A DNA stretch of 18,665 nucleotides from CAZWSX01 sp964636985 (GTDB taxonomy: Bacteria; Planctomycetota; Planctomycetia; Pirellulales; Pirellulaceae), in NCBI GenBank assembly GCA_964636985.1, contig CAZWSX010000061.1, forward strand, positions 1 to 18,665, written 5' to 3'. Each line of letters opens with the position of its first letter. The first letter of the stretch is position 1. Shown here piece after piece: positions 7,480 to 16,149 of this stretch. The position numbers and the translations under genes were made by a program. The notes beneath the pieces are model-generated. The model made no database searches. It had not been told where the DNA came from and worked only from the letters and a program-made list of their open reading frames with translations.

Positions 7480-10400
7480 TCACTTCGGCATGATCTCAAC
7501 CTGCACGCCGTCGGCCCATTGCTTGAGCTCGTCGGTGTAGTAAAGGTAGGCGCGGCTGGCAGGGCCGGTGTAGGAACCGGGAACCGCGGCGACCAGGCTC
7601 AGCGGCAGCTCGACGCGAGCTTCCTTGTCGAACGAGCGCCAGTAGAGGACCACCTCTCGCCCCTTCACTTCGTAGGCGGCGATCTTGTTGGCCTTCACGA
7701 GTTCCTTAAGTTGATCGTGCCGCACTTCCAATCCACCGGGGATACCGATGATCGCGATCGGCGTGGGGACCGTTTCGCCCGTGCGATTGACAACCACCAC
7801 ATTGGCTTCGGTGGCGGCACCTTCGACAATTTTGGTATCGCGGAGCTTCACTTCCAGGTGGAGCTTGCAGTCGTCGGCCGAGTTGGGCGTCTGGCTGTGA
7901 TAATTCACCGTGACCGTGTAAGGCATCGGCGAGCCGCCGTTCATCTTGACTTGCACCTGATGCGCCCCGGGTGCGAACAGGTCCGCGGTAACCGGGATCT
8001 CAATCGCGCCGGTGGTGTCCTTGGTAAAGGGCACGGCATCGCCGGTAGGCTTGCCATCGATCACGAGTTGCAAGCTGCCTGGCTGCGTCGGCTTAGCTCT
8101 CGACTTGTCGTAGGCCACGATGGCTCGCAGGGCCAGAATCGTCGACTGCGTCGAGCCGTAGCGACCACCCTTGCAGCTTTCGGCAAGGTACTGAATCGAT
8201 TTTTCGACGTTGCTGACGTAACTGGGGTTCTTCAGCCAGGCCATGGCAGCGAGGGCCGTGGTTTCGATCGCCAGGGCATCGCCGCCGCTGCCGATGACGC
8301 TGGTGGTCGCACCGTTGAGTGAACCGTTAGTCTGCTGCTTGCCAGCCAGCTTATCGAGCAGGTGGTCTACACCTTCCTTATCGCCTGCCAGCGCGAGCAC
8401 GTTGGCGGCCAGCGCGACAGCGTAGGTGTTTTGCGACTTCTCGGCGGCGTCTCGAATCCATTTGACCTCGGTGGAGAGATCGTCCTGCACGCCGGCCTCG
8501 AGGATGGCCCAGGTGTTGTACGCGTTGGCGCACTCGGGATCGGCGATCCAGGTATGCAGCGTATGGGTTTTGCGAAGGTATCCCCCTTTGCCGTCGCGCT
8601 GGTCGAGCAGCCAGTTGCGGGTTCGGGCCAGCAGCGCGGGATCGACATACCGCACTTGCGACATGTCGGTGAACTCCAGGAGGCCATAAGCGGTAAGCGC
8701 ATCGTGGCCCGGATCGGCGCCGAACCACTCGAAGCCGCCCGTCTTGCACTCGAACCCGCGCAGCCGGTCGTATCCGGTTTGCAGAATCTGGCTGCTGCGC
8801 TCGATGAGTGCGGGGTCGACGCCCTGGTGCGACATGAAGTACTGCTGTGCCATCACCAGCGGATAGACGCTCGAGCTGGTCTGCTCGAAGCAACCGCTTG
8901 GCTCTCGAATCAGAGCTTTGAGTGCCTCAGTCATATTGGCCAGGGGCGTGGGATACACGACCACTCGCGCTTCCAAGCTGCCGGGAACCAGCGACTTGGG
9001 TATCACGACATCGTGCAAGACCGCACCGTCGACCGGCATCACCCCGCCGTATGCCAGCTGCGTGGGAAAGCCGAGTGGGCGGACCACCATCTTCCGGGTT
9101 ACGTTGTCGGCGAAGCCGCCGGCTCGACCTTGCAACATGATCTCGGTTTCGCCGATCTGCTTGCCGACGTTGAAGTTCAAATACTGCCGCACGCGTCCAC
9201 CGGCGGGGATCGCGAACTCGCGACCGGAGATCGACATGGCAGTGGAGCTATTCTGCGGCAGCACCAGCGAAGCCTTCAGCGCCGCGGCCGTGGCATTGAC
9301 CACACCGATCGGAGCTTGCACACGGTCGCCCATCGTGACTTCCAGCGGCAGCTTGGGCTCCAGATAGAACGGCTCGACGGATTCGATCGAGAGGGACGAT
9401 GAGCCCAGTCCGCCTGCCGAGCTGAAGGCGTCGGCGAAGAGGCGGAAACTGGTGACCGAGTCGTTCAGACCAAATTCGATGGTCGCTTGGCCGTTGCTGT
9501 CGGTCTTGAGCCCGGCGTTCCAGTAGAGCGTCTCGGTAAAATCGACCCGCTCGCCTGGCTGGCGCTGCGAACGGACCTGGTGAGCGTAGACGCGAACGAC
9601 GGTGAAGTCGTTGCGGATGGGGGCGGTCTGACCTGCAAAGGGGCCGGCGACATCCAAATCTGCTTGCTTTCGACCGAGAGCTTTGCGCAGTTCCAGTCGA
9701 TCCCCAGCTTCCTCGTTGAGTTCCCTGGCTCCGCGGCCGAATCCGCCTACTCCACCTAGTTTCTTACGGTCGGCTTTTGCGTCGGCAGCGTCCTCTTTTG
9801 CCAATTCGCTTTTCGCGAGCTCTTTCGCCGCGCCTTTCTCTGCGAGTTTCTCGTCGGCACCCTGGCCGTCCTTCGGTCCAGCATTCTCGGGTGGAGCAGC
9901 AGCAGCGGGTACAACTTCGTTCTTATCAACACCGGCGACGGCCCTCCCCGGTGCGGCGAAGAGCCGGACCGCACCTGCGGCAGCGTCCTCGGCAAAGCGG
10001 TCTCGCAACTCATGCTCCGCTACCAACCGCAGGGCAAGCACGCGGCGGGCAGCGTCCCCATTTGCCTCGGTGAACTTCACCGTGTCGATGAATGCAAACC
10101 GCCGCCATCCTTGTGTTCCCAAAAGGAGGTCGACGGCTGTTGGCGCTTTCTCGTTCGTTGGATCGAGATAGACATGCGCATCGGCCAGTTCCTTGACATC
10201 TCCTTCCAGCAGCACCATCACCGGCAATCGCGGCGTCTGCTCGCGCTTGTCGATCATTTCCAGGACACTGTCGTCCGTGGCCGCCAGGCCGACGACCGTG
10301 CTCACGGGGTTGCCGGTATCGTCACGGGTCTCGACCGTGACTTTGACTTTGCCGCCCGGGACGTATTGCTTCCCATCCGCGACGAGTTTGACGTTCACCC

Positions 10401-11757
10401 CTTTGGCCGGTTGGCGGAAGACCAGCCGCTCGGCGAGGGGACGGTCGTTGTGCCAAACTGTCGCAATCAGTACCCCGTCGGTGTTGCCGGGATCGAGACT
10501 CAACTCTTTCGCAGAGCCAGCCATCAGCTCGACTGTTTGCTCGGCGACTTGTAGTTCGCGCTGCCGCAACGTAACGCGGTAGGTTCCAGAAGCGGTAGTA
10601 GCAACCGATGCCCGCAGGGCGTCGGTTTTCCCGGCGACATCTTGCAGCGACGAAAGCACGATGCCTTCCGGCTTCGCTTCGGGGAGCGGATACGTGGTCC
10701 GGATGCCCGACGGCTCCGTGATCTTGAGCACGTACTTCTCGCCCGCAACGGGCTTCAAATTGAAGCGGGCGCGACCTTCATGCTCGCTGCGGAACTTTGC
10801 GACTTCTTTGCCGTGCGAATCGACAATGATCCCGGCCAGATCGGCGGGCTTCTTGCTCGGCGTGAATGCTTCCAAGTAAACACGATTGTCGAGGCCGGCG
10901 ATCAGATCGCCTCCTTCGGGATAGAGTGTCAAATCGACGGTTTGGAGCAGGATCGGAATCGTTTTGCTTGCCGGCTCGACGACCCCGCCGTCTTCAATCG
11001 CCAGCACCAGCGTTCCCTCGCCGCGCTTGATTTCGGCGGGCAACTTGAAACGCGCCAAACAATTCCCGTGGTCGTCGATCTTGGCTGGTCCGTGGAACAC
11101 TTGGGCGCCGTCGACGCGAGCGGTAACCGTAACGGCGGCTCCCCTTGGGACGCCTCCTTCGGCTCGTTCGGCGTGCAGCGCGGCGACGACTTCGTCGCCG
11201 GCTCCATAGCCATCTCGGAGAAACTTGATTTGCGTTTTGAGCCGCGGAGCTCGGTAAACGCGGACATCGAACTTGCGTTCGGCGGGTGGGTGCCCAGCCT
11301 GCGGATAACTCACTTTGATCGTGTATTCGCCACCGGCTTGCGTCGTCGGAATCGGCCAGGTGAAGCCCACCACGCTGTCTTGCATCTGCGTGAAGCCGGA
11401 TGCGACCTGATCCCCCTTAGGGCCGTGGATTTCCACGAGCGGCATTTGCTTCTCGCTCTCCGCGAGCGGTTGACGCGTAGCATGATGCAGCATCACTCCG
11501 CGAACATGGAGCGTTTCGCCAGGACGATAAATCGGCTTGTCGGTCGAGACGTAGGTTAGATATCGATCGGCTCCGCCTAGTGTCTCGGTTAAGGCCACCG
11601 TCTGGGACTTGGTCTCCGTCAAGGCAGCGGCTTTTTCTTGTACTTTTTCTTCTTTCTTTTGAGGCGGATCTTGGGCCCGCGTCGCCTGCCATAGCAAGGC
11701 AGCAGCCGCGACAGCGAGTGAAAGGGCGGCCAAACGCGGTAGAAGGCGGCCGGACAT
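7480..11757 (-). CDS. Alpha-2-macroglobulin family protein (thioester type)
   Basis: A 1425-residue secreted macroglobulin, expected in the periplasm, where this family traps proteases. A signal peptide (MSGRLLPRLAALSLAVAAAA to about ATRAQ) has no lipobox cysteine. The MG2 motif TDKPIYRPGE is at 72-81. A bait-region-like domain follows, then FTETLYW at 740-746 opens the A2M domain. The thioester is intact: GCFEQTSS with Cys956 and Gln959 (codons 8881-8892), in an alpha/alpha barrel of about 934-1225. The C-terminal receptor-binding-like domain ends with RAYLYYTDE. The start is the ATG at 11757: AGGAG sits seven bases upstream, and the frame can extend to 11895 but that would put 46 non-signal residues in front. 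E. coli YfhM has 1653 residues, is a lipoprotein and neighbours pbpC; this one is shorter, lacks the lipid anchor, and no pbpC is in the window. The family call is secure; the physiological target is not. Confidence 0.93.
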   Translation of the reverse strand: MSGRLLPRLAALSLAVAAAALLWQATRAQDPPQKKEEKVQEKAAALTETKSQTVALTETLGGADRYLTYVSTDKPIYRPGETLHVRGVMLHHATRQPLAESEKQMPLVEIHGPKGDQVASGFTQMQDSVVGFTWPIPTTQAGGEYTIKVSYPQAGHPPAERKFDVRVYRAPRLKTQIKFLRDGYGAGDEVVAALHAERAEGGVPRGAAVTVTARVDGAQVFHGPAKIDDHGNCLARFKLPAEIKRGEGTLVLAIEDGGVVEPASKTIPILLQTVDLTLYPEGGDLIAGLDNRVYLEAFTPSKKPADLAGIIVDSHGKEVAKFRSEHEGRARFNLKPVAGEKYVLKITEPSGIRTTYPLPEAKPEGIVLSSLQDVAGKTDALRASVATTASGTYRVTLRQRELQVAEQTVELMAGSAKELSLDPGNTDGVLIATVWHNDRPLAERLVFRQPAKGVNVKLVADGKQYVPGGKVKVTVETRDDTGNPVSTVVGLAATDDSVLEMIDKREQTPRLPVMVLLEGDVKELADAHVYLDPTNEKAPTAVDLLLGTQGWRRFAFIDTVKFTEANGDAARRVLALRLVAEHELRDRFAEDAAAGAVRLFAAPGRAVAGVDKNEVVPAAAAPPENAGPKDGQGADEKLAEKGAAKELAKSELAKEDAADAKADRKKLGGVGGFGRGARELNEEAGDRLELRKALGRKQADLDVAGPFAGQTAPIRNDFTVVRVYAHQVRSQRQPGERVDFTETLYWNAGLKTDSNGQATIEFGLNDSVTSFRLFADAFSSAGGLGSSSLSIESVEPFYLEPKLPLEVTMGDRVQAPIGVVNATAAALKASLVLPQNSSTAMSISGREFAIPAGGRVRQYLNFNVGKQIGETEIMLQGRAGGFADNVTRKMVVRPLGFPTQLAYGGVMPVDGAVLHDVVIPKSLVPGSLEARVVVYPTPLANMTEALKALIREPSGCFEQTSSSVYPLVMAQQYFMSHQGVDPALIERSSQILQTGYDRLRGFECKTGGFEWFGADPGHDALTAYGLLEFTDMSQVRYVDPALLARTRNWLLDQRDGKGGYLRKTHTLHTWIADPECANAYNTWAILEAGVQDDLSTEVKWIRDAAEKSQNTYAVALAANVLALAGDKEGVDHLLDKLAGKQQTNGSLNGATTSVIGSGGDALAIETTALAAMAWLKNPSYVSNVEKSIQYLAESCKGGRYGSTQSTILALRAIVAYDKSRAKPTQPGSLQLVIDGKPTGDAVPFTKDTTGAIEIPVTADLFAPGAHQVQVKMNGGSPMPYTVTVNYHSQTPNSADDCKLHLEVKLRDTKIVEGAATEANVVVVNRTGETVPTPIAIIGIPGGLEVRHDQLKELVKANKIAAYEVKGREVVLYWRSFDKEARVELPLSLVAAVPGSYTGPASRAYLYYTDELKQWADGVQVEIMPK
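9661..9948 (-). other. Low-complexity, bait-like insertion in the macroglobulin
   Basis: Residues about 604-700 of the macroglobulin are rich in Ala, Lys, Glu, Asp and Gly (for example AEKGAAKELAKSELAKEDAA). They then run through a glycine-rich patch (GGVGGFGRGARE). The stretch lies just before the FTETLYW strand, the same place the protease bait region occupies in animal macroglobulins. Many Lys/Arg bonds in an apparently unfolded segment suit cleavage by trypsin-like proteases. That it is the bait is inference from position and composition. Confidence 0.5.
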
Positions 11758-11764
11758 GGAAAAG

Positions 11765-11769
11765 CTCCT
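11765..11769 (-). promoter_or_regulatory. Ribosome binding site deciding the macroglobulin start
   Basis: On the minus strand AGGAG stands seven bases before the ATG at 11757, immediately ahead of the signal peptide. It supports this start over the longer open frame that reaches 11895. Confidence 0.65.
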
Positions 11770-11817
11770 GACTCCAATGCGGCAGTTGCGACCCGATATT
11801 CGGATCATGCTAAAGAG

Positions 11818-11845
11818 TAGACGAGCCAGGCATCCAAATCGTTCC
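11818..11845 (-). promoter_or_regulatory. Candidate ECF-sigma-type promoter of the macroglobulin gene
   Basis: Reading the minus strand, GGAAC (11845-11841) is followed after 17 bases by CGTCTA (11823-11818). This resembles the AAC and CGT core elements used by several extracytoplasmic-function sigma factors. Transcription would begin about 50 bases before the start codon. One match in AT/GC-mixed DNA can arise by chance, so this is a proposal only. Confidence 0.28.
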
Positions 11846-11887
11846 AAGATTTCGTTGGTCGCCCCACAGGCGTGCGTCTGCAAAGGG

Positions 11888-11918
11888 TTGTGCACGGGCC
11901 GGGACGCGATGTTAAAAT
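11888..11918 (+). promoter_or_regulatory. Weak sigma-70-like promoter candidate for the cytochrome gene
   Basis: TTGTGC (11888-11893) and TAAAAT (11913-11918) are separated by 19 bases, longer than the preferred 17. The -10 matches five of six consensus positions and the -35 three of six. It lies about 130 bases before the ATG at 12051. The divergent intergenic region must hold a promoter for this gene, but this match is poor. Confidence 0.2.
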
Positions 11919-11924
11919 GGAGAA

Positions 11925-11958
11925 CAACAGCGATCCCCTCCCACCTTAAGTGCTGTTG
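11925..11958. repeat. 7-bp inverted repeat in the divergent intergenic region
   Basis: CAACAGC at 11925-11931 is mirrored by GCTGTTG at 11952-11958, with 20 bases between. It lies between the macroglobulin and cytochrome genes, just downstream of the weak + strand promoter candidate. It could be an operator half-site pair or an mRNA leader hairpin; no T-run follows, so a terminator is unlikely. Confidence 0.3.
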
Positions 11959-12050
11959 CCCACCCTGAATTGTCGTCCCACCCCCCTGAGCATTCCCTCC
12001 GTCTGAATGTTTGTTTGCCCCGGAGTCGGCTCGGAAAGCCCTGTCAGCCG

Positions 12051-14714
12051 ATGCGAATTCTGATTGTCACGATGCTGGTTGCGTGCGGATACGCCTGCGG
12101 GTTGCTCGCCGCGGAACCAGCCAGCACACCGCCGTCGTGGGACGAAGTCCGCGCCGCGGGGCGAGCAAAGTCGCTGTTCCTGAAGGAATCGCAAAAAAAG
12201 CCGGAATCAACCCCCGCGATTCCCACGGCCAATCTCGAACACTTCCGCAAGTCGATTGGTCCTGTGCTCGCCGAGAAGTGCGTTGCGTGTCACGGCCCCG
12301 ACTCGACGATGGCGAATCTTCGCGTCGATCGGTTGGACCCTGACTTGCTTACGGGACTCGATGTCGACCGCTGGCGAGGGATTTACAAAGTCCTTAGCAA
12401 TTCCGAAATGCCGCCGCCTGACGAAGCCGAGTACCGGCTGGTCGATGCCGATCGCCAGAACATCGTCGACTGGTTGAGCGAGGAGATGAGCAAGGCTTCC
12501 TTGGTCCGCCGCAGCGGCAGCGAGCATTCGTCGTTTCGCCGCATGACCAAGTACGAATACAACTACGCTTTACAAGATCTACTGGGCGTGCCGTACCCGA
12601 TCGCGAATAGCTTGCCACCCGAGGCGGTGTCGGAAGATGGCTTCAAGAACCGCTCCGATTTGCTCCAGATGTCGAGCATGCAGTTCGAGTCGTACCGCGA
12701 ACTCGGGCTGAAGGCTCTCGAACGGGTGACCGTCCGCGGAGAGCGCCCCAAGCCGGTCACTTACATCATTTCGATGCCGGAAGTGATGCAAAAGCTGGAA
12801 GAAACGAACAAACAGGAAGCGGCGAATAAAGAAGGCGAACCGGGGAAGTCCCCGCGCGACCGAACGAAACGATTCAACAAGGCCGGCGACGATTATCGGC
12901 AACGTCGCAACAGGCCACATCTGCTCGATCGCTCCACAGGCGAAGGAATCACGTACGCGGGTGGTGACGTCCTTCCCACGCCCGACGCGCATGCTGGCCA
13001 TAACCCCGATGTTTCGCCCGTGGCATTGATGCTGCCGCGATCGCACGAGTTGAAAATGAATTTGGACCGCTTTCTCCCGGACGAAGGGACCATGCGAGTG
13101 CGAATTCGTGCCGGGCGAACGACTAGCGACCCCGATGAGTATGCCAGCTTGCGACTGATCTTCAGTGCGCACACCAGCAACAATGCGAACTTCTCGCAAG
13201 TCGTCAGTCAGCGGGATCTGCCTGTCACAGCGTCGGCCGACAAGCCGGAGTTTCTCGAATTCGATATTCCGCTCAGCGAAATCCAGCGCAATCCGTTCCG
13301 CAAACTGGAGACGACGTTCCCGCGGCGAGATGAATTCCTGCACATCCGCAACGAATCGAACGCGCGCGGCGGAGCGGAGCCGCTGGAAGTGGCAATCGAC
13401 TACATCGAAGTCAGCGCGCCTCACTTCGATCAATGGCCGCCGCAAAGCCATCTGGCAATTTTCTTCGAAAGCGAACACAAGAGCAACGAGCAAGCGTACG
13501 GGCGCGAGGTTCTCACGCGTTTCCTGGAAAAGGCGTGGCGACGCCCCGTTGCGTCTGAGGAAGTTGCTCAGCTCATGGACTTGTTCGCCACCTATCGACC
13601 CGACTTCGACACCTTCGAAGGTGCGATGCTGGAAGTGTTGGCCACGGCCTTGGCTGCGCCGGATTTTCTCTACCTGACGACACGGTCGTCCTCCGACGAT
13701 GCCACGGGAACGATCAGTGCGACGGAACTAGCGAGCCGGCTTTCGTTCTTCCTCTGGTCGAGCGTGCCCGATCAAGAGTTGCTGAGACTCGCCAAGGATG
13801 GAACGCTGAAAGATCCCGCCGTGCTGAACGCGCAAGTCGATCGGATGCTGGCCGACCCTCGCGCGCAGCGGCTGACCCAGCATTTTGTGGAGCAATGGCT
13901 GGGCCTGGACGGCCTGGAGAGCGTCACGCATGTGAAAGACGAGGCGCTGCGGGAAGCGATGCGGCAAGAGCCGATTGCTTTTTTCGGAGAAGCCATCCGC
14001 AACAACAGCAGCGTACTGGACTTTTTGCACTGCGATTACGTCGTGGTCAACGAGCGGCTGGCCCAGCATTACGGAGTGCCAAACGTTTTCGGACCGCATT
14101 TTCGCAAGGTGCCCGTGCCTCAAGCCAATACGACATCGCAGCGGGGCGGGATCCTGACTTCCGCCGTCATGCTCACCATGAATTCTGACGGCGCCGATTC
14201 TCATCCGTTGAAGCGAGGCGTCTGGCTGCTGAAGCGAATTCTCGAGGACCCGCCACCTCCGCCGCCCGCCAATGTTCCGAAAGTTGATTTGACCGATCCA
14301 CGAATCTTAGAGATGACGCTCAAAGAACGGATTGCCGATCATCGCAACAAGGCTGCCTGCATCTCGTGCCATTCGCGCATCGATCCTTGGGGGATCGCAT
14401 TCGAGAATTACGACGCCCTGGGAGCCTGGCGGACGAGCGTTAAGAGCCACCCGGTCGACGCTACATCGGTCCTGTTCAACAAGCAGGAACTCGCGGGTGT
14501 GGATGGTCTCAAGCGATACTTGCTGGCGGACCGGCAGGATCAGTTTTCTCGCGCCATGGTCGACAAAATGACGGCTTATGCTCTGGGTCGGCCCCTCACT
14601 TTTGCCGATCATGCCGATATCGACAGCCTGACCGCGGCCTTCCGGAAAAAAGGTGACGGGCTGGCCGATTTGATACACTTGGTCGTGAACAGCAACCTCT
14701 TCCAATCGAAATAA
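12051..14714 (+). CDS. Planctomycete c-type cytochrome with DUF1587/1595/1592/1588/1585
   Basis: An 887-residue exported protein. A signal peptide (MRILIVTMLVACGYACGLLA) is followed by a PSCyt-type heme domain with CVACH at 77-81 and a likely distal Met120 (NSEMPPP). DUF1587 comes next (SFRRMTKYEYNYALQDLLG, 161-179), then a charged linker (about 248-300), a beta-rich stretch of unknown fold (about 335-455), DUF1595 (YGREVLTRFLEKAWRRP, 483-499), DUF1592 (ELASRLSFFLWSSVPD, 559-574) and DUF1588 (QRGGILTSAVMLTMNSDG, 697-714). A second heme motif CISCH (770-774) precedes DUF1585 at the C-terminus. The ATG at 12051 is used because it begins the signal peptide; the frame extends upstream to a TTG at 11970 without sense. 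Two heme c sites suggest electron transfer or oxidase chemistry outside the cytoplasm. The partner DUF1552 gene follows after 13 bases. The domain assignment is firm; the reaction is unknown. Confidence 0.92.
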   Translation: MRILIVTMLVACGYACGLLAAEPASTPPSWDEVRAAGRAKSLFLKESQKKPESTPAIPTANLEHFRKSIGPVLAEKCVACHGPDSTMANLRVDRLDPDLLTGLDVDRWRGIYKVLSNSEMPPPDEAEYRLVDADRQNIVDWLSEEMSKASLVRRSGSEHSSFRRMTKYEYNYALQDLLGVPYPIANSLPPEAVSEDGFKNRSDLLQMSSMQFESYRELGLKALERVTVRGERPKPVTYIISMPEVMQKLEETNKQEAANKEGEPGKSPRDRTKRFNKAGDDYRQRRNRPHLLDRSTGEGITYAGGDVLPTPDAHAGHNPDVSPVALMLPRSHELKMNLDRFLPDEGTMRVRIRAGRTTSDPDEYASLRLIFSAHTSNNANFSQVVSQRDLPVTASADKPEFLEFDIPLSEIQRNPFRKLETTFPRRDEFLHIRNESNARGGAEPLEVAIDYIEVSAPHFDQWPPQSHLAIFFESEHKSNEQAYGREVLTRFLEKAWRRPVASEEVAQLMDLFATYRPDFDTFEGAMLEVLATALAAPDFLYLTTRSSSDDATGTISATELASRLSFFLWSSVPDQELLRLAKDGTLKDPAVLNAQVDRMLADPRAQRLTQHFVEQWLGLDGLESVTHVKDEALREAMRQEPIAFFGEAIRNNSSVLDFLHCDYVVVNERLAQHYGVPNVFGPHFRKVPVPQANTTSQRGGILTSAVMLTMNSDGADSHPLKRGVWLLKRILEDPPPPPPANVPKVDLTDPRILEMTLKERIADHRNKAACISCHSRIDPWGIAFENYDALGAWRTSVKSHPVDATSVLFNKQELAGVDGLKRYLLADRQDQFSRAMVDKMTAYALGRPLTFADHADIDSLTAAFRKKGDGLADLIHLVVNSNLFQSK

Positions 14715-14727
14715 GCGAGCCGAACTA

Positions 14728-16149
14728 GTGAAGAGCGACAAACCTGTGGGCATGCCTCGACGTGATCGCCGCAACTTTTTGCGCGGAGCGGGCATTGCCC
14801 TCGCGTTGCCCTTTCTCGAATCGCTCGCCGCATCGCAAACCCGCGCCGACGCGGCTGCGAGCGCCACGCCGAAGCGGTTCCTCAGCGTCTATCATCCCGA
14901 CGGCGTCGGCTTGCCGCTTAAGAGCGACCCGGCCTGGAACGATTGGAGTTGGTTCCCCCGCGGCGGCGAGAAAGATTTCCAGCTGACCAAGGTTCTCGAC
15001 GTCCTCGAACCGCTGCGCGGCGACATCACGATTTACTCGGGGCTCTCGCATCCCGCTGCCCGCAAGATTCACGGGCACTCCAACGCCGATCAATATCTGA
15101 CCGGCGCGGACATCGGCGGGTACGGCCCTTACCGCAACTCCATTTCGGTCGACCAGGTGATCGCCGAGCATGCGGGCGAACTCACAAGGCACGCGTCGCT
15201 GGTGATGTCGACCAACGGCGGCATCGGCGGTCCCCGCGGCGCGCAGACCCAGTCGTACAACCGGGAAGGCCGCCCCATTCCGGCCATGAACAAGCCGAAG
15301 CAGATTTTCGAGACGCTGTTTGTCACCAGCGGGAAGGATGCCCACGCCCGACTGGCCCGCAGCAAGAGCGCGCTCGACTTGCTTCTTGCACATAGCAAGT
15401 CACTGGAAAAGTCGCTTTCCAAGTCGGATCAACAAACGCTCCAGCAGTATCTGGATGCCGTTCGCGATACCGAGGTCAAATTGGCCAAAGCGCAGCGGTG
15501 GATTGATACGCCGATTCCGGCCGTCGATTCCAGCCGCCTCCATTTGGAAGCGACGCCCGAAGAAGCTCGGCTCTACTTCCAAACCATGTACGAGCTGATT
15601 TACCTGGCCTTCCTTAGCGATTCCACCCGCGTCGCGACGTTCCAGCTGGGGCGAGAGAACGGCGAAGGCCCGCACGATTTATTGTCCAAAGCAGTCGGGC
15701 TGAATGGCGCCCACGGCCTGACGCACGCCGTTAAGGAACCCGACGGCTGGAAGAATCTCGGGACCTACAATCGCTACCAGGCGGAAGCGTTCGGCTGCTT
15801 CGCGCAGCGGCTCAAGGACACGCCCGAACCGACAGGCAACGGCAACATGCTCGACAACACCTTCGCGATGCACGGTTCCGCTTCGAGCAGTTTCCATTTG
15901 TCGCGCAACTACCCCATCTTCTCCGCGGGCGGAAAGAACTTGGGCTTCACCAATGGCCGGTATCTCAAGCTCGGCAAAGGGAACGAGGACAACCAGGCAG
16001 GCGCCGGGATCGATACCGATGCCGGCTGGCAAGCCGATATTGAAGTTGAAGAAGAACCGCTCGCCAAGCTCTTCGTGACACTCTTGCAACGCTTCGGCGT
16101 CGAGACCGATTCGTTCGCCGGAACGACCGGCACGTTAAACCGGGTTTAG
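14728..16149 (+). CDS. DUF1552 protein, Tat-exported partner of the cytochrome
   Basis: A 473-residue protein of the DUF1552 family. The N-terminus is a twin-arginine signal (DRRNFLRGAGIALALPFLES, Arg14-Arg15), so it is folded and probably loaded with a cofactor in the cytoplasm before export. The conserved core starts at RFLSVYHPDGVG and continues through YSGLSHPAARKIHGHSNADQ and STNGGIGGPRG. The His/Asp-rich segments resemble those of the alkaline-phosphatase-like DUF1501/DUF1552 group; metal binding is an inference. The GTG at 14728 gives a 13-base gap to the cytochrome; an ATG at 14752, eight codons in, also keeps the whole Tat signal, and neither has a good ribosome binding site. The gene ends inside a 14-base tandem duplication. 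Planctomycete genomes commonly place DUF1552 directly after a DUF1592-type cytochrome, so the two very likely work together. Function is unknown. Confidence 0.9.
   Translation: MKSDKPVGMPRRDRRNFLRGAGIALALPFLESLAASQTRADAAASATPKRFLSVYHPDGVGLPLKSDPAWNDWSWFPRGGEKDFQLTKVLDVLEPLRGDITIYSGLSHPAARKIHGHSNADQYLTGADIGGYGPYRNSISVDQVIAEHAGELTRHASLVMSTNGGIGGPRGAQTQSYNREGRPIPAMNKPKQIFETLFVTSGKDAHARLARSKSALDLLLAHSKSLEKSLSKSDQQTLQQYLDAVRDTEVKLAKAQRWIDTPIPAVDSSRLHLEATPEEARLYFQTMYELIYLAFLSDSTRVATFQLGRENGEGPHDLLSKAVGLNGAHGLTHAVKEPDGWKNLGTYNRYQAEAFGCFAQRLKDTPEPTGNGNMLDNTFAMHGSASSSFHLSRNYPIFSAGGKNLGFTNGRYLKLGKGNEDNQAGAGIDTDAGWQADIEVEEEPLAKLFVTLLQRFGVETDSFAGTTGTLNRV

Noticed and set aside
7465..9402. Long open frames on the + strand opposite the macroglobulin gene (7465-8322 and 8362-9402)
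   Set aside because: They mirror a gene with clear family motifs on the other strand; their translations show no recognisable domain, and antisense frames of this length are common in GC-rich DNA.
10642..11559. 305-codon + strand frame opposite the N-terminal part of the macroglobulin gene
   Set aside because: Antisense shadow of the conserved MG2 region, without motifs of its own.
11758..11895. 46-residue N-terminal extension of the macroglobulin
   Set aside because: It would place a non-signal sequence before an evident signal peptide; the ATG at 11757 has AGGAG seven bases upstream.
12579..13493. 304-codon minus-strand frame inside the cytochrome gene
   Set aside because: It overlaps DUF1587 and the middle region of a well-supported gene and shows no domain.
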